Below, piece by piece: positions 7,832 to 16,090 of a DNA stretch of 58,994 bases (within the stretch, counting starts at the first letter, position 1; each line of letters opens with the position of its first letter). Where the stretch lies: NCBI RefSeq assembly GCF_002860255.1, contig NZ_PGVE01000058.1, positions 1-58,994 of the forward strand, in the 5' to 3' direction. Source of the stretch: Neobacillus cucumis (lineage in GTDB: Bacteria > Bacillota > Bacilli > Bacillales > Cytobacillaceae). The notes under the pieces are model-generated. The model saw only the letters and a program-made list of their open reading frames with translations. It made no database searches and had not been told where the DNA came from. The position numbers and the translations under genes were made by a program.

Positions 7832-8221
7832 TTGTCCTACTTTAATCATCCGTATTTAAACCACTTCATTAACGGTTATAACTATGGTACTCCATATCCA
7901 TATCCAACCACCGGAAGTCCAAATAGGTATAGGAATGATCGTTCTGCCAATTGGGTTAAATCTTATTCTAAAGAGGAAGCCGCAGCAATCGCTTTACTTT
8001 TAGGGATTGATTTTAATAAAAGTAAATTTAATTTAGATGAGTTTTGGATGGGAGTAAATACAGAGCTTGAACATGGAAAAATATCCAGCCAAACCAATGT
8101 AACTGGTGATGATCCTATTATAACGGGGAAAATTGCCCTCGCTCATCTTAATGAGTTTCCTGATTACTACAAAAGATTAAAGGTGCTTGAGGAAGAAGCA
8201 AAAGCCTATTGGAACAAATGA
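7832..8221 (+). CDS. DUF5661-like protein
   Basis: 129 aa. The tail from KEEAAAIALLLGIDF to the end contains the block LEHGKISSQTNVTGDDPIITGKIALAHLNEFPDYYKRL, which I recognise as the DUF5661 family (short helical proteins of unknown role). The N-terminus is Tyr/Pro/Asn-rich (NYGTPYPYPTTGSPN), like coat or surface-exposed small proteins. TTG start after AGGAGAGATG. Confidence 0.8.
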   Translation: MSYFNHPYLNHFINGYNYGTPYPYPTTGSPNRYRNDRSANWVKSYSKEEAAAIALLLGIDFNKSKFNLDEFWMGVNTELEHGKISSQTNVTGDDPIITGKIALAHLNEFPDYYKRLKVLEEEAKAYWNK

Positions 8222-8283
8222 TTTAATAGAATGCCTGAATGATAAGAATAGTCTTATTCAAGTAATGTTTTTACGTTTATAAA

Positions 8284-8313
8284 TAGGCCCTTCTCAAGTG
8301 AGAAGGGCCTATT
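8284..8313. terminator. Bidirectional terminator-like hairpin
   Basis: Perfect 13-bp inverted repeat TAGGCCCTTCTCA/TGAGAAGGGCCTA between two convergent genes. Short T-runs only. Confidence 0.7.
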
Positions 8314-8333
8314 ATGGGAAATGACCAATTGGT

Positions 8334-9212
8334 TTATTTTAATTGGACATCTTCATATTTCTCTTCATGCATATGATCGACATAATCATCCGATATCTCG
8401 CCTAAATGAAGCATGTCTTCACCTTCAACAACAGCTTCAAGTGATTCAAAATACTCTTTAGGGATATTAAAATCGATTAGAAGTTCTCCTGAAGTACTAC
8501 TGTAGATACTTCCAGACAGATTACCTGCCGGAGGTTCTTCCATTTTTAATAAATCCTTTAATGTTACAGCTTGGCCGTTAACCTTAAAGCTCATTTTAAC
8601 TTCATACAGTGCTATGGTTTGCTCTAATATTCTAGCCACTTCATCCAAGTCTGCATCGCTTAATTGAGAAGGATCTTCTACATTCGCGAATTTTTCCCAA
8701 AGTGTATCGTTTGTCATGATTTGGTCAAGCTGGTTTTTATTTTTTTCTTCAACCTCTGCTAAATAATTGAAAAATCTCTCAGCTTCTTCTTCTGTTATGC
8801 CAAATTCCCCTAATCCACTTTCAACTTCTGCCATATATTCATCATTGTTAACGTAAAAATCAACCGCTGCATCCAAATCCTCAATAAATTTATATTCACT
8901 CTTGTTATCGCCAAAATGATCCATTAGGTCATTAAATTCTTTCTCTGTCAGACCATATTTGGTTAGTAACTCCTGAAAATTTTTTGAGTTAATAGGGGTA
9001 CCCATGACTTCTTTTAGATCTTCCACTGTATTATAGTCATCTAATGGAATTTCATAGTAATCAAGATAATCCTGTAAATCCTGTCTAGTCCATCCTATTT
9101 CCGCCAAATATTGGTTTAATTCATTTTCTGGCGGGGCTGCATCAGCAGAAGAAACATTCATCAGGATTGGAATTGTAAGCAAGCATAGGAGTATAACTTT
9201 TATCTTGACCAT
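8334..9212 (-). CDS. Processed acidic surface protein
   Basis: 292 aa from the ATG at 9212, chosen because AAAGGGGG lies 8 nt upstream; an in-frame ATG at 9254 has no site. Signal peptide (MVKIKVILLCLLTIPILMNVSSADA) then repeated acidic modules of the form YLAEIGWTRQDLQDYLDYYEIPLDDYNTVEDLKE. This is the acidic surface protein family usually cleaved and anchored by an LPXTA-type sortase. The usual C-terminal LPXTA-hydrophobic-basic anchor is absent here (ends EKYEDVQLK), so it is probably secreted freely. No sortase gene is nearby. Confidence 0.8.
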   Translation of the reverse strand: MVKIKVILLCLLTIPILMNVSSADAAPPENELNQYLAEIGWTRQDLQDYLDYYEIPLDDYNTVEDLKEVMGTPINSKNFQELLTKYGLTEKEFNDLMDHFGDNKSEYKFIEDLDAAVDFYVNNDEYMAEVESGLGEFGITEEEAERFFNYLAEVEEKNKNQLDQIMTNDTLWEKFANVEDPSQLSDADLDEVARILEQTIALYEVKMSFKVNGQAVTLKDLLKMEEPPAGNLSGSIYSSTSGELLIDFNIPKEYFESLEAVVEGEDMLHLGEISDDYVDHMHEEKYEDVQLK

Positions 9213-9442
9213 CGGAAACCCCCTTTTTATTTGGTGCATAATTAATTTCTCCATTTTGAGTTCCTGTTACGAATGAAAAAAATTTCCTAAACCGGTTATG
9301 ATCTTAAAAATAATTGCCCTCCCAACTAAAACGCTAATCCTATATGGTTCGAATAGATGTAATGATTTTTTGAACATAGAAAGGATAAATTGACAAAAGC
9401 TAATGATAAGTTGCTGAAAAAATACTAAAAAGGGGGGTCCAC

Positions 9443-11632
9443 ATGCGTGAGACAGGAAGTAAGGGAATGTTCTGGCACTGGGGTCGAACGATGTATCGAT
9501 ACCGTTGGTTAGTTACACTTTTGTGGATATCTCTGTTTGTCTTCTCGGCTTTTTTCGCAGAAAAACTACCTGAACAGTTAAAGGACAGCGGATTTAATCC
9601 TACAGGCAGTGAATCTGATCGCGGTTTAAACCAAATGAAAATGGAAATTGGAACTGCCCCTTCGACGTTAACGATTGTTTATACGAGCCGTCATTTGGAT
9701 TTAACGAGTGAAGATGAAATAAAGACCATTTTGAATTCATTAAATGCACTGAAAAAGAAGAATTATGTAGAGAGTATAAATATAAATCAGAATGCTCGAC
9801 TAAAGAAGGACAAGGGTATTCAGTCCGTCATCGTTAAGTTAAAACTGAATGGACCAGAGGCACTTGATCGGTTTCCAGAGATGAGGAAACTAATCCCAAA
9901 GCCTAGAGAAATGGATATTTTTATTGATGGAAGTACAGCCACGCTCTATGATGTACAAAAAGCTACCAAACACGATCTTGCAAAGTCAGAAATGATTGGT
10001 CTGCCAATTGCGTTGAGCGTCCTTTTGTTTATTTTCGGGACCGTATGGGCAGCCCTTTTGCCTCTTGTTATTGGTATTGTCAGCGTTTCTCTAACACTCG
10101 GTATTACATACTTTATTACTGGTTATTATTCGATTTCCAACTTTTTACCGAATATCGTGATGATGCTGGGGCTGGCAATCGGAGTGGATTATGCATTGTT
10201 TTTTGTCAGCCGCTTTCGAGAAGAATTGAGGCATCAGAGTTCAGTGGAAGAAGCTGTGGCAATGGCGGCAGCAACGGCCGGACAGTCCGTCTATTTTTCA
10301 GGTTTTGCTGTGCTAATTGGAATGTTTGGGATGTTATTTATTAAATTGCCTATTATTTATTCACTATGTTTAGGAGGGGTCCTGGTCGTTTTCTCAGCAA
10401 TGACACTTTCTTGCACGCTCCTGCCTGCACTTTTGGGGATTTTTGGACACAAAATTAATTCCCTCAAAGTTTTTCCCGGAATTCAAAAGAGAATGGCAAA
10501 CTCCACCATCTGGGAGCGGATTGCAAATGCGGTAATGAAAAGGCCGGCTTTCTTAGCCATTCTGATAAGTACTCTATTAATATTACTTATGGTACCTATC
10601 GCTGGTATGAAATTAGGTGTACCTACGGCAGAAGTACTCCCGCCCACATATGAATCAAGAATGGGGGCCGAATTATTAAAAAAGTATTATGACAGCAGAG
10701 AATCAAGTCCAATCCTAATTGTTGTGAAGTCACAGAAGAATTTCACGGAAGAATCTGCTATCCAAACCATTCAATCGTATGAAAAAAAGATTCGGCATAT
10801 TGCCGGAGTAAAGGATGTTCGGAGTTATATAGATATCCTTGGTCAAAAAACATCAAAGGAAACAGCTTTGATCCTTAGATCAACAAGGACAATGGATCAA
10901 ATGGAAAAGAAGAAGTTAGCGCGGGGGAGGTATGTACTACTTACAGTGGTACCGCATTCTGATCCCGAGTCCGCCAGAGCTTCTGAGCTAGTAACAAGGC
11001 TGAGAAAGGTGCAAACAGATAATCTCAACACATTAATAACTGGGCAAACGGCTATGCGTGTGGATATGCTTGATCGGATTTTTTCGGGGCTGCCCTTATT
11101 AATGCTCTTCATAATGACAGTTACATATCTTGTTCTCCTATTAGCATTTAAGTCGATTCTTATCCCTCTTAAAGCTGTCTTGATGAATGTAATGAGTCTC
11201 GGGGCAAGCCTCGGTATTGTGGTGATTGTTTTCCAGGATGGGTGGCTTGCGGACACATTGAGAATTACCTCAACTGGGTATGTTAGTATCATTATGCCAG
11301 TGACAATCTTTTGCATCGTGTTTGGCATTTCGATGGATTATGAAGTTTTTCTAATTTCAAGAATTAAAGAGGAATTTGACAGGACAGGTGATAACAATAA
11401 AAGTACTGCAATTGGATTACAGAAAACGGGCACTCTAATCAGCAGTGCCGCTTTGATATTAATCGTTGTAGTTGGATCGTTTATTTTTACGGACATTGAA
11501 ATAACGAAAGCATTGGGTGTAGGGTTATTTTGTGCCATTTTCATTGATGCAACATTTATTCGTATTATCGTAGTACCTGCCTTAATGAAGTTACTAGGTC
11601 GTGCGAATTGGTGGGCTCCAAAATGGCTCTAA
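9443..11632 (+). CDS. MMPL family RND-type transporter
   Basis: 729 aa. Two repeats, each with one N-terminal helix, an extracytoplasmic domain and a bundle of five helices. The GLAIGVDYALFFVSRFREEL (about 245-265) and VFGISMDYEVFLISRIKEE (about 630-650) signatures of the MMPL/YdgH/YdfJ family are present. Such proteins export lipids or small hydrophobic compounds using the proton gradient; the substrate is unknown. Strong AAAGGGGGG site, ATG start. Terminator 30 nt downstream. No regulator next door. Confidence 0.92.
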   Translation: MRETGSKGMFWHWGRTMYRYRWLVTLLWISLFVFSAFFAEKLPEQLKDSGFNPTGSESDRGLNQMKMEIGTAPSTLTIVYTSRHLDLTSEDEIKTILNSLNALKKKNYVESININQNARLKKDKGIQSVIVKLKLNGPEALDRFPEMRKLIPKPREMDIFIDGSTATLYDVQKATKHDLAKSEMIGLPIALSVLLFIFGTVWAALLPLVIGIVSVSLTLGITYFITGYYSISNFLPNIVMMLGLAIGVDYALFFVSRFREELRHQSSVEEAVAMAAATAGQSVYFSGFAVLIGMFGMLFIKLPIIYSLCLGGVLVVFSAMTLSCTLLPALLGIFGHKINSLKVFPGIQKRMANSTIWERIANAVMKRPAFLAILISTLLILLMVPIAGMKLGVPTAEVLPPTYESRMGAELLKKYYDSRESSPILIVVKSQKNFTEESAIQTIQSYEKKIRHIAGVKDVRSYIDILGQKTSKETALILRSTRTMDQMEKKKLARGRYVLLTVVPHSDPESARASELVTRLRKVQTDNLNTLITGQTAMRVDMLDRIFSGLPLLMLFIMTVTYLVLLLAFKSILIPLKAVLMNVMSLGASLGIVVIVFQDGWLADTLRITSTGYVSIIMPVTIFCIVFGISMDYEVFLISRIKEEFDRTGDNNKSTAIGLQKTGTLISSAALILIVVVGSFIFTDIEITKALGVGLFCAIFIDATFIRIIVVPALMKLLGRANWWAPKWL

Positions 11633-11660
11633 ATGGAAGGGAAATAAATAATAAAGATAT

Positions 11661-11685
11661 AGATCGCGGCAGCGGTCTTTTTCCC
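11661..11685 (+). terminator. Intrinsic terminator after MMPL gene
   Basis: AGATCGC-GGCA-GCGGTCT (one G-U) followed by TTTTT. Confidence 0.8.
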
Positions 11686-11823
11686 CCAAATGGGGATTAT
11701 TCGATAAAAGCTTATGTTAATAATGGTGGCGCAACAACGGATTTTGCTAAATTCTTTTTGTTTAAAAGTCTTGCGACTGGGTAAATAAAATTGTAATTTT
11801 CATCAAGGCGAGAGTGATAATAA

Positions 11824-12027
11824 ATGGAATATTTACAAATCGAGAGAAGAAGAAAGAGGTACAATGTAATAATCATTGGGAATAATCAGGAAGAACAGGC
11901 CGTCATCATAGCGTATTCTGCTGAGGAAATGAAAAGCTTAGTACGGAAACTGTATAAACATATAATTATTGATGAAAAGGGGTTACCTTCAGGAGAAATT
12001 TTATTCGAGACATCAGAACTATTATAA
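11824..12027 (+). CDS. Small hypothetical protein
   Basis: 67 aa, basic N-terminus (MEYLQIERRRKRYNVIIIGN), no membrane segment, no family recognised. ATG preceded by GAGAGTGAT. Confidence 0.55.
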   Translation: MEYLQIERRRKRYNVIIIGNNQEEQAVIIAYSAEEMKSLVRKLYKHIIIDEKGLPSGEILFETSELL

Positions 12028-12216
12028 AATAGACTGTGTCTTTTTTTTGCCCTATTCATAAGCTCATGGAAATAACAAAGATCTTTTTTCGGAGGTATTT
12101 AACCAAATTGATATGTTAAGGTTTTTTGAAAAGTGTCTACTTTAATAAGAGATTTTTTACTATCATTGGATACATTAAAAAGGAATGAAATAATTCTGCT
12201 GAGGTGGCATTTACAT

Positions 12217-12687
12217 ATGACTTCAAAAAGGCACAAAGTTTTTAATATATTTTTAATACTGTTACCTTGGTTATCGTTATTATTTATAGGTAAGCGTAGT
12301 ATCAAACGTTATTCTTTAGCAAGTGTTTTTATAGCTATTTTTGAAATTATGAATCATTTGTATGGACATAAAAGGAAATGGTGGGAGTTTTACGATAAGC
12401 CACGTTCATTTATAAGGGATGAACTTCCATTTGATATTGGTCCTTACCTGCCTATGTCTTTGTGGTTTCTTAAACTTTCATATGGAAACTTTAAAAAATT
12501 TGTATTGATTAATGCGATTGCGAACGGAGTATTTGCTTTTGGGATCATGCCTATTCTTAAGGCATTTAAAATTATTCGTTTAAATCGGTTAAACTACTTT
12601 CAATTCTTTATATATATACATTATAAAGCTTATATCTTGTATGGAATACAGTATTTGCTTGAAAAGTTAAAGTTCGTGTCCAAATGA
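12217..12687 (+). CDS. Hypothetical membrane protein
   Basis: 156 aa from ATG 12217, chosen because GAGGTGG lies 10 nt upstream; the frame is open to a GTG at 12133. Basic N-terminus, about four membrane helices, loop SLWFLKLSYGNFKKFVLINAIANGVFAFG. Resembles CBO0543-type small membrane proteins in size and composition. Function unknown. Confidence 0.7.
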   Translation: MTSKRHKVFNIFLILLPWLSLLFIGKRSIKRYSLASVFIAIFEIMNHLYGHKRKWWEFYDKPRSFIRDELPFDIGPYLPMSLWFLKLSYGNFKKFVLINAIANGVFAFGIMPILKAFKIIRLNRLNYFQFFIYIHYKAYILYGIQYLLEKLKFVSK

Positions 12688-12704
12688 ATTAGCTGCCAAA
12701 ATTC

Positions 12705-12746
12705 AAAGTAATGGCCCAGTACGATACTGAGCCATTTACTTTTATC
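12705..12746. terminator. Bidirectional terminator
   Basis: AAAGTAATGGC...CAGTA pairs with TACTG...GCCATTTACTTT between convergent genes, followed by TTTATC. Confidence 0.7.
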
Positions 12747-12783
12747 TATTCAAACTGCTTTTTCCACTAACGCCTCCTCAGGC

Positions 12784-13119
12784 TCAAGCGTGTTGTTTCG
12801 GTAGCACAGCTTTCATCGGATAAAATTCAGTGATCATTATACCAGCCATTACGGCTGGGTCTTCTTCCACAAGTTTTGGGACTTGGGCTTCATTTTCAAC
12901 TTCAATGATGGCAAGTCCGTGTGGTGCTGAAGGATTTAACACAGGACCAAAGACCAGAGCAATCCCCTGGTTTTGCTTCTCCGTCCAATAGGCAATATGT
13001 TTTAACATAACGTCCCGTTCTTCTCCTGTCATATCCTGATGAAAAGTTGTTCTTGGCGGAGTAGACTTCAGCATAAAGTGCATTTTAGCTGTAGCTTTAC
13101 TTGCGGTACTGTTCGACAT
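12784..13119 (-). CDS. YciI family protein
   Basis: 111 aa, ferredoxin-like alpha+beta fold of the YciI/YCII family. Recognised from the HIAYWTEKQNQGIALVFGPVLNPSAPHGLAIIEVENEAQVPKLVEEDPAV pattern, including the conserved DP of the C-terminal part. Biochemical role unsettled for most members. GATGGAGG site before ATG. Divergent from mhqR; whether it shares MhqR control is not visible. Confidence 0.85.
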   Translation of the reverse strand: MSNSTASKATAKMHFMLKSTPPRTTFHQDMTGEERDVMLKHIAYWTEKQNQGIALVFGPVLNPSAPHGLAIIEVENEAQVPKLVEEDPAVMAGIMITEFYPMKAVLPKQHA

Positions 13120-13256
13120 CCTAATTTACCTCCATCATTTTATAGTTCTTTTTCTTAGTTACAACTCTAAGATATCGACTATTATTCCATAACTCCCTTT
13201 CGAATACAATGAACCACCTTTTATGTTCCATAACTGATCTAAATTCTAAAAGATGA

Positions 13257-13303
13257 TTGACATAAAAAATTATAAGTAGTATTATTATCTCAGATTCAAA
13301 ATA
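13257..13303 (+). promoter_or_regulatory. SigA promoter of mhqR with MhqR half-conserved operator
   Basis: TTGACA (13257-13262), 17-bp spacer and TATTAT (13280-13285) form a near-consensus promoter. Immediately downstream is TATCTCAGATTCAAAATA (13286-13303), whose left half matches the MhqR operator. A repressor bound there would block initiation, suggesting autoregulation. Confidence 0.75.
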
Positions 13304-13327
13304 CTTTAATTCGAGGTTTTTGGGGGG

Positions 13328-13759
13328 GTGAATGAAATAGAGAGGAAATGCAATAATCTGCCCTATCTACTATTAATGCAAACATCTAAAGCCATTCATG
13401 AAAGAATAAAGGATGAAATGGCAAAAAACAAATTAAATATAACGGAGTTTTCTGTATTAGAGGTTCTTTACCAAAAAGGGAAACAAACGATTCAACAGGT
13501 TGGAAAAAGTATATTAATCTCAAGTGGAACAATGACCTATTGTTTAGATAAGCTGGAACGAAGAGGTTTATTAAGCCGAAATGCCTGTCGAGATGATCGC
13601 CGAGCGATACATGTTGCATTAACCGATGATGGAAACGGATTGATGGACGAAATTATGCCCAAATATCATGAGGTCGTTCATCAGATGTTTGATTCATTAA
13701 ACACTGATGAAGCAGAAACTTTGGTGCAGCTTTTGAAAAAAGTAAAGAACAAGGTTTAA
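13328..13759 (+). CDS. mhqR: MarR-family repressor, MhqR-like
   Basis: 143 aa winged-helix regulator. The helix-turn-helix and wing are in LNITEFSVLEVLYQKGKQTIQQVGKSILISSGTMTYCLDKLERRGLLSRNACRDDRRAIHVALT. Of MarR proteins, MhqR (YkvE) of Bacillus subtilis fits best, because the operator between this gene and the next is the TATCTCGnATTCGAGATA element I recall for MhqR. MhqR represses genes for quinone and azo-compound detoxification. GTG start after a G-rich site. Co-directional with the DoxX gene 60 nt downstream. Confidence 0.8.
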   Translation: MNEIERKCNNLPYLLLMQTSKAIHERIKDEMAKNKLNITEFSVLEVLYQKGKQTIQQVGKSILISSGTMTYCLDKLERRGLLSRNACRDDRRAIHVALTDDGNGLMDEIMPKYHEVVHQMFDSLNTDEAETLVQLLKKVKNKV

Positions 13760-13779
13760 CTTCATTTTTTTAAAAACAA

Positions 13780-13797
13780 TATCTCGGATTCGAGATA
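13780..13797 (+). promoter_or_regulatory. MhqR-type operator upstream of doxX gene
   Basis: TATCTCGGATTCGAGATA is a near-perfect palindrome (TATCTCG/CGAGATA arms). It sits 22 nt before the DoxX start codon and probably controls it separately from mhqR. Confidence 0.8.
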
Positions 13798-13819
13798 AAA
13801 TAATTAGGAGGATTTTAAA

Positions 13820-14218
13820 ATGATAAATATTGGTTTATTAATCATTCGTTTAGTAGTTGGTTTATTATTTGTGGGCCACGGTGCTCAAAAATTGTTTGGT
13901 TGGTTCGGTGGTTATGGATTAAAAGGTACAGGAGGCTGGTTTGAGTCTATTGGAATGAAACCAGGTATAACAATGGCTCTTTTTGCAGGATTGGCTGAGC
14001 TTGTAGGCGGCATCTTGTTTGCTCTGGGATTATTAACACCACTTGCAGCCATTTTAATCGCAGGGACGATGGTAATGGCCATTATCAAAGTTCACGGTGC
14101 TAATGGATTATGGGCAACATCTAATGGATATGAATATAACTTAACTTTGTTAGCAGCAGTTATTGGGATTGCATTAATCGGTCCTGGTCAATACGCTTTA
14201 GATGCATTTTTATTTTAA
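13820..14218 (+). CDS. DoxX family membrane protein (MhqP-like)
   Basis: 132 aa, four membrane helices. The family motif is VGLLFVGHGAQKLFGWFGGYGLKGTGGWFESIGMKPG, then FAGLAELVGGILFALGLLTPLAA. DoxX proteins of this subgroup are induced by thiol-reactive quinones, and in B. subtilis one (MhqP) is in the MhqR regulon. The adjacent operator and regulator support the same role here. AGGAGG site before ATG; terminator downstream. Confidence 0.88.
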   Translation: MINIGLLIIRLVVGLLFVGHGAQKLFGWFGGYGLKGTGGWFESIGMKPGITMALFAGLAELVGGILFALGLLTPLAAILIAGTMVMAIIKVHGANGLWATSNGYEYNLTLLAAVIGIALIGPGQYALDAFLF

Positions 14219-14290
14219 AATATCTCAATTTAAAGATTCTCGGATTATAGTTTTTTGATAGGTGAAGGAAGGGAATCTCTAAAGTAGAAG

Positions 14291-14322
14291 AGCTAATCGA
14301 TAGCGGTCGGTTAGCTTTTTTA
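14291..14322 (+). terminator. Intrinsic terminator after doxX gene
   Basis: AGCTAATCG pairs with CGGTTAGCT (one G-U), followed by TTTTTT. It touches the stop codon of the convergent minus-strand gene. Confidence 0.82.
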
Positions 14323-14739
14323 TATAGATTGTTTTCGATCCTGTAAAATTTCTTGGATAATTTCGATATGAACGGAAGCCCAAGATTTTTCATGGAAGTG
14401 AAGAATCACACTTAGGGTCAGGATGGATATATAGGCGAAAACAAAAAAAATCCAAAGGAAGCTTCCTTCTTTAAACAGAAATTTGTGTAATTGCTCTGAA
14501 AATAGGAGCAAGAGCCATGGGCCAGAAGAAACAAGAAGAGGAATCATTCCGGAGCCATTTTTCTCTTTTATCATGCAAAGATATATTTTTTTTAATGTAG
14601 GGCTATCAATTGTAAGGTAAAAGTCCTGAATTTGTTCAATTTGATTCATTTCCTTCACTGATTCAAATGATTGTTCATTTTTTAATGCCCTTTTTAGTTT
14701 GAGATAAATTTTATGAGCATCCCCTCGAAATGAAAACAT
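14320..14739 (-). CDS. Hypothetical protein with two membrane helices
   Basis: 139 aa. Soluble N-terminal half (FRGDAHKIYLKLKRALKNEQSFESVKEMNQIEQIQDFYLTIDS), then two helices at about 64-82 and 92-112 and a cytoplasmic tail. No family recognised. Confidence 0.65.
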   Translation of the reverse strand: MFSFRGDAHKIYLKLKRALKNEQSFESVKEMNQIEQIQDFYLTIDSPTLKKIYLCMIKEKNGSGMIPLLVSSGPWLLLLFSEQLHKFLFKEGSFLWIFFVFAYISILTLSVILHFHEKSWASVHIEIIQEILQDRKQSI

Positions 14740-15024
14740 ATGAAAACACGTTCCTCCATTAATATGACTTAATTACTAGAAGGCTTCCCAATATGGTTTC
14801 GTCTATACATGATCCAAGTCAATTGTGCCCCAAGAAGTTATCGGGTTCGGATTTAAGGTCACAAAACAAATTAATTGTGCAATAACCCACTTAATAATAT
14901 TTTGCTATTTTAAAAAATGATAACGCTTTAGCAGGAGATTTTTTGATTATTGGAGAATTATTATTTTAATAGTTAATTTTCTGAAAATTATTAAAATACA
15001 GTATGAAACAAGGAGTGTTTTCAC

Positions 15025-15195
15025 ATGTATTATGTCTACAAAACAGGAATTTATCAGAATTCAGAAAAGAAACGTTGGGAATACTGGTATGTTGGACCAA
15101 ATGATTTACGAATCCTTGTATCATGGTTGAGCTGGACGGCATTTGAAGAATATGAAAAATGGGAAAAAAACTGTTTAATAGAGAAAGCAGGATAA
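15025..15195 (+). CDS. Small hypothetical protein (56 aa)
   Basis: ATG with AAGGAGTG 8 nt upstream. The protein is rich in Tyr/Trp and charged residues (KKRWEYWYVGPNDLRILVSW), soluble, family not recognised. A strong terminator follows 40 nt after the stop, marking a complete small transcription unit. Confidence 0.65.
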   Translation: MYYVYKTGIYQNSEKKRWEYWYVGPNDLRILVSWLSWTAFEEYEKWEKNCLIEKAG

Positions 15196-15236
15196 GGTTT
15201 TTACTGTTACAAATTTACTATTACATAGTAGATCAT

Positions 15237-15271
15237 AAAAAACGGAGAATCGGTTCATTCTCCGTTTTTTT
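15237..15271. terminator. Strong intrinsic terminator
   Basis: AAAAAACGGAGAAT/ATTCTCCGTTTTTT stem with loop CGGTTC and a T7 tail. Confidence 0.9.
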
Positions 15272-15432
15272 GCTGTCTAATATTATTTTTAAGGCCTCAA
15301 TAAGACCAGGAAGTTTTTCATATGTGGTTTGATCGAATGGTTTAGAAAATAAATTTATAGGGTACATAAAATACTGTGTCTTAAACCTAATGGTTGTGGC
15401 TAGCTTTTTATAAAAATAGAGGTGTGTAAAAA

Positions 15433-15615
15433 ATGAGAAATTTACTACGAGATGCGGTTCAGCTAAAAAAGAAAAATTTAATTAATAAGCTAATTAAACT
15501 TGGAATTTATAAAAAAAATAACAAACATCTTTATGAATTGACTTTAAGTGAACTTGAAAATGAGTATATATACATGAACACGAATGGCCTTGTGTCTAAT
15601 ATAAAAGAAAGATAA
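15433..15615 (+). CDS. FbpA-type Fur-regulated basic protein
   Basis: 60 aa. The KNLINKLIKLGIYKKNNKHLYELTLSELENEY core is the FbpA domain, found in short basic proteins that in B. subtilis are Fur-regulated and work with the FsrA small RNA in iron sparing. AGAGGTG before ATG. I could not find a convincing Fur box upstream, so iron control is known from the family but not shown here. Confidence 0.8.
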   Translation: MRNLLRDAVQLKKKNLINKLIKLGIYKKNNKHLYELTLSELENEYIYMNTNGLVSNIKER

Positions 15616-15635
15616 CAGTACAGCTGTATTAAAAA

Positions 15636-15664
15636 TCCCACTAAAATAAAAGGTTTTAGTGGGA
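15636..15664 (-). terminator. Terminator for minus-strand small gene
   Basis: TCCCACTAAAA/TTTTAGTGGGA stem. On the minus strand it is followed by TTTTTAAT, so it fits the gene at 15673-15873; it also lies 20 nt after the FbpA stop. Confidence 0.75.
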
Positions 15665-15672
15665 AAAGAAAA

Positions 15673-15873
15673 TCACTTTATTTGTTTTGTCTTCAAGGTG
15701 ACAGCAAGGGGGTCATTTTCCAAACAATATTCAAGCAATACGATTTTTCCTTCTTGTTCTAGATGATGTGCCGTAAATATGAGGTCCTCTGCTTCTTCTT
15801 TAGATGAAATATCCGATATCCTTACGTTCCCATTACTGTCGTAGATGTGACTTAATAATTCTTCTTTTTTCAT
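15673..15873 (-). CDS. Small hypothetical protein
   Basis: 66 aa, acidic and helical (MKKEELLSHIYDSNGNVRISDISSKEEAEDLIFTAHHLEQEGK), ATG preceded by TTAAATGGGGTGAT. Likely a real cytoplasmic micro-protein; family not recognised. Confidence 0.65.
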   Translation of the reverse strand: MKKEELLSHIYDSNGNVRISDISSKEEAEDLIFTAHHLEQEGKIVLLEYCLENDPLAVTLKTKQIK

Positions 15874-16090
15874 TAAATCACCCCATTTAAAGGAATTAAA
15901 TATTATTTACCCTAATAAGAAAAGGAATAAACACTTAATTTACTAAATTTAAGCGGGTAATAAAGTGTTTTTCATTTTTTATACCCTACGTTTAATCAAA
16001 AAACTCTTTGTCTAAAATAGTTTATTGAATGTTCCATTATATTACCCTTTTAGAATCATTTCTTATCAAACTCGAGGTGGCAATAAAAGA

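Noticed and set aside
15432..15616. Fur box upstream of the FbpA-like gene
   Set aside because: No TGATAATNATTATCA-like palindrome seen in the 230 nt upstream.
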